Origin: DATADF01 sp046263155
GTDB taxonomy: Bacteria; Actinomycetota; CADDZG01; WHSQ01
Direction: 5' to 3'
DNA: 8,855 bases
Assembly: GCA_046263155.1 (NCBI GenBank)
Contig: JBHELF010000071.1
Span: forward strand, 1-8,855
Made by a program: the position numbers and the translations under genes. The notes below the pieces were generated by a model. The model was not told where the DNA came from. It saw nothing but the letters and a program-made list of their open reading frames with translations, and made no database searches. Shown piece after piece: positions 6,429-8,855 of this stretch; the stretch's first letter is position 1; each line of letters starts with the position of its first letter.

Positions 6429-8855
6429 TTGAGTAAGAAACTCCTAGGCCTCTGTACGGTCGTAGCCTTGGTGGCGGCCCTTCTGGGCGCCAACACGCTG
6501 CCGGCTGCTGCCAACCACACAGGCGACGGTCCGCCTCCGGCGAGTTTCCTGCCGGATGACGACGCCACCGGCACCGTCACCGGCGCGTTAGGTACGGTCC
6601 TCAGTGATCGCAGCGACGGCACCGACAACGCGGCTCACCTGACCGCGGTCGCGCTTCCCGCCGCCGAGCGGGTCCAGTGGCGTGCTTGTCCCACGTCGGT
6701 AACACCGCCCGTGGATAACACCGAACTCGGGCAGTGCAACATCATTCTTGGCACCGACACGACGGCCAAGACTCCGGGACAGGCGACGCTCTTCGGTACG
6801 CCGGACGAGGCATACGACATCAAGTTCAACGTCCCGGCCAATATGGATGCAGATGTCAATACGGCGACACCGCAGTTCGACGTGCTCGTGCTGCAGTGCG
6901 CAGGCACAGGTGAGAGTCTGCCGCCGGCCGCGAATGCAACGTGCTCTTCGGACCTCGAGGAGGCCATCGTCTTCGACGATGCAGAGAGCGGTGAGCCTGA
7001 CACGAGTAGTGGCGAGATGATTTCGATTTGCACCGCGGATTCAGCCTCACTCGGCGGACCAGAGTCCTCGACCGCGGGGACTGTTGCCACGGCTACGGCT
7101 GAGGACCCCTGTGAGGCCAATCCCTCGGGATTCACCACCCTCACCGACGCTCAGAAGGCGGAGGTCGCGGCACGGTTCCGTCCCTGGGAGCACGGCGATC
7201 CGGTGCCGAACGACGGGTTCGTACTGCGTGTCACCACGTCTCCCGACCTCGTCACTGGTTCAACCGATGCGGAGGCCGGCGCTGAGGCGGCGCTTCTTGC
7301 GTGCCGGGATCTCGGTGGTGGCGGGACAGGGCAGGGTGCCTTCAGCCCCTCAGCGAATCAAGAGCCTGAAGAGTGTGATGACCCGGCTGATAGTGAAGTG
7401 GGACTCGGCAACGAGGGAGTTGGCGGCAACAACGACTTCGGTAACTGCGAGGTAATTCAATCGCTGGCCACTCACACACTGTGGGAGTGCGCCTTTGCCG
7501 ACGACACCACGGAGGACGACAACGTCACGCAGGCGGTCTCCATCAGTACGAACGTGTTCTTCACCGGTGAAGGATCGGGTTTCTGTGACTTCTTCGGTTC
7601 CGACTGTCTGCTCGATTCGCACTTCACGGTTTCGGGCGTTCGTACCGCTGCGAACGTGACGGCTTCGTTCACCCCGACCTTCCAGGAGAACGGGTCGCCG
7701 TCTAGCAGCGCAGGCTGTGAGGCTGGCGAGACCCCAGACACGACCGAGGACAACGCCGTGGCGTCGGCTGGAAACCCCGAAGAGGTCGAGTTCTGCTTCA
7801 TCGACCAGTTCGGCAACCGACTTGGTGGGTTCCAGGTCACTATCGAGTCGACGGGCCCGCAGGGCTCGGGGCTTGAGAACTGTCCCGGCACGAGTCACGA
7901 TCACAACAACGACGGTCGGAACGACCACTGCCACGCGACGACCGACTCCGCCGGCAAGTTGACGCTTGTCGTGGACAACCAGACCCAAAGCGGCCTCATT
8001 GCCCGCCCCGGAGCGCAGACCGCCACCGGTTGTGGCGACCCGCAATTCACCGCGGGCGGCACACCGCAAACGATCCCCGCGCAGCCAGCCGGTCACGGTT
8101 GTGGAGACGTCACGGCAACCAACTTGAAGGCATCGGTGACCAAGAACTGGCTGTCGCGGCCACAACACATCCACCTGGTGTTCCAGGGCACCGGCTCGGC
8201 CAGCGATCCGTGCCACTCCGGAGACACCTTCCGGGAGAATGTGATCGGTGACCGCGACACGATCGTGGCGTGTGTCATGGACGGGGCGGAGAACCCCGCG
8301 ACCACGTCCCAGGTGGGGCCAACGGGCGTCAACCCCGGATGGCGTCTGCAGTGGACTACCGCGCCTGTCGGTGGCGGCGAGCTCACCGCAACGCGCTTCT
8401 CGTCGATCCCGCCGAGCCAGACTGGGACCGACGGCCGCGCGATCGCGGAGCTGGAGTCGTTCCGGCAAGGCAACGACAACGTCTGCGTGACGCTGATCAA
8501 CTCGGCGTCGGGTATAGCCGTCGGCAACCCGGCGTGTGTCAACAAGCGTGTGACGCAGGTGACCCAGCCGACATCGACCCAATCGCCGACGGGTACGGCT
8601 ACGGCCACCCAGACCGGTTCGCCCGGTCCCGGCCAGCGCACGGTCACGCTCGAAGCGTCGAAGAACCGCAAGACCTTCGGCAAAGAGGTCACGCTCACCG
8701 CGACGGTGAGTGGCACCTCTCCGACCGTCCCGGCAGCCTGCATCGCCGGAGTCGAGGTCACGCTGTCCCGCACGATCGCCGGTACCACCCAGGTGGTACA
8801 GGTGGCGACGGGCACGACCAACGGGGAAGGTGTTGTGAGCTTCGTGCGCAACGCC
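6429..8855 (+). CDS. Large Cys-rich secreted protein with Ig-like domains, partial (3' end outside window)
   Basis: The frame is open from TTG 6429 to the window edge (809 codons, no stop). I do not recognise the family of the N-terminal half. A clear signal peptide (MSKKLLGLCTVVALVAALLG, cut near PAAA/NHT) is followed by an acidic, Asp/Thr-rich, low-Lys region. The visible mature part has 23 cysteines, suggesting extracellular disulfides. Around 455-520 a Big_1-like Ig segment (VEFCFIDQFGNRLGGFQVTI ... TDSAGKLTLVV) carries an insert at 490-502, HDHNNDGRNDHCH, which resembles a DxNxDGxxD calcium loop with extra histidines and is flanked by C485 and C501. A second Ig-like segment follows (HIHLVFQG ... 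TDGRAIAELESF). A Thr/Ser/Pro-rich linker (about 708-735) leads into another Ig-like domain (from about 737, RTVTLEASKNRKTFGKEVTL), still open at the edge. It is probably a surface or cell-wall-associated adhesin or structural protein. The anchor, if any, lies outside the window. Confidence 0.75.
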   Translation, partial: MSKKLLGLCTVVALVAALLGANTLPAAANHTGDGPPPASFLPDDDATGTVTGALGTVLSDRSDGTDNAAHLTAVALPAAERVQWRACPTSVTPPVDNTELGQCNIILGTDTTAKTPGQATLFGTPDEAYDIKFNVPANMDADVNTATPQFDVLVLQCAGTGESLPPAANATCSSDLEEAIVFDDAESGEPDTSSGEMISICTADSASLGGPESSTAGTVATATAEDPCEANPSGFTTLTDAQKAEVAARFRPWEHGDPVPNDGFVLRVTTSPDLVTGSTDAEAGAEAALLACRDLGGGGTGQGAFSPSANQEPEECDDPADSEVGLGNEGVGGNNDFGNCEVIQSLATHTLWECAFADDTTEDDNVTQAVSISTNVFFTGEGSGFCDFFGSDCLLDSHFTVSGVRTAANVTASFTPTFQENGSPSSSAGCEAGETPDTTEDNAVASAGNPEEVEFCFIDQFGNRLGGFQVTIESTGPQGSGLENCPGTSHDHNNDGRNDHCHATTDSAGKLTLVVDNQTQSGLIARPGAQTATGCGDPQFTAGGTPQTIPAQPAGHGCGDVTATNLKASVTKNWLSRPQHIHLVFQGTGSASDPCHSGDTFRENVIGDRDTIVACVMDGAENPATTSQVGPTGVNPGWRLQWTTAPVGGGELTATRFSSIPPSQTGTDGRAIAELESFRQGNDNVCVTLINSASGIAVGNPACVNKRVTQVTQPTSTQSPTGTATATQTGSPGPGQRTVTLEASKNRKTFGKEVTLTATVSGTSPTVPAACIAGVEVTLSRTIAGTTQVVQVATGTTNGEGVVSFVRNA

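Noticed and set aside
6418..6432. Four-codon ATG GTG ATT AGT TGA mini-frame whose stop overlaps the TTG start
   Set aside because: A regulatory leader peptide is conceivable, but the ribosome site would be too close to the ATG and such a short frame arises easily by chance.
7350..8582. 410-codon open frame on the minus strand
   Set aside because: It lies entirely opposite the large secreted protein, is Arg/Val-rich as expected for the antisense of high-GC coding DNA, and has no recognisable domain.

Overview
The window reads as high-GC bacterial DNA with genes on both strands, GTG and TTG starts, Sec-type signal peptides on all four plus-strand proteins, and long Thr/Ser/Pro-rich and Ig-like extracellular segments. 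I favour an actinobacterium (possibly an environmental Acidimicrobiia- or Thermoleophilia-like lineage), but this is an impression from codon use and protein style. No marker gene is present, so the phylum stays open.

Layout. (1) Bases 1-649, minus strand: the N-terminal part of a Wzz/CpsC-type chain-length determinant for surface polysaccharide, which runs off the left edge. (2) A 65-base divergent intergenic region. (3) 715-2571, plus: a secreted HExxH metalloprotease resembling the MXAN_6640 family, with an EF-hand-like calcium loop before the catalytic motif and Ig-like domains after it. (4) 2668-4569, plus: a secreted CRTAC1-type protein with seven FG-GAP/VCBS repeats and a C-terminal ASPIC/UnbV domain. 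(5) 4566-6104, plus: a secreted vanadium-dependent haloperoxidase (PAP2 superfamily) that overlaps the previous gene by four bases and carries the whole vanadate/phosphate-binding signature. (6) 6105-6428: a non-coding leader with a candidate promoter, three adjacent inverted repeats and a terminator-like hairpin. (7) 6429 to the right edge, plus: a large Cys-rich secreted protein with Ig-like domains, a TTG start and no stop codon in the window.

How they fit together. Genes 3-5 run in the same direction with short gaps or overlap, so they could be one transcript. The seven-repeat CRTAC1 protein and the haloperoxidase look translationally coupled and may act as a pair outside the membrane. 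Nearly everything here is envelope-located or secreted, and several products carry metal-binding motifs (Zn and Ca in the protease, Ca in the propeller, vanadate in the peroxidase, a Ca/His loop in the last protein). A link to the polysaccharide locus on the left is suggested only by adjacency. I see no transposase, tRNA, rRNA, CRISPR array or integrase.
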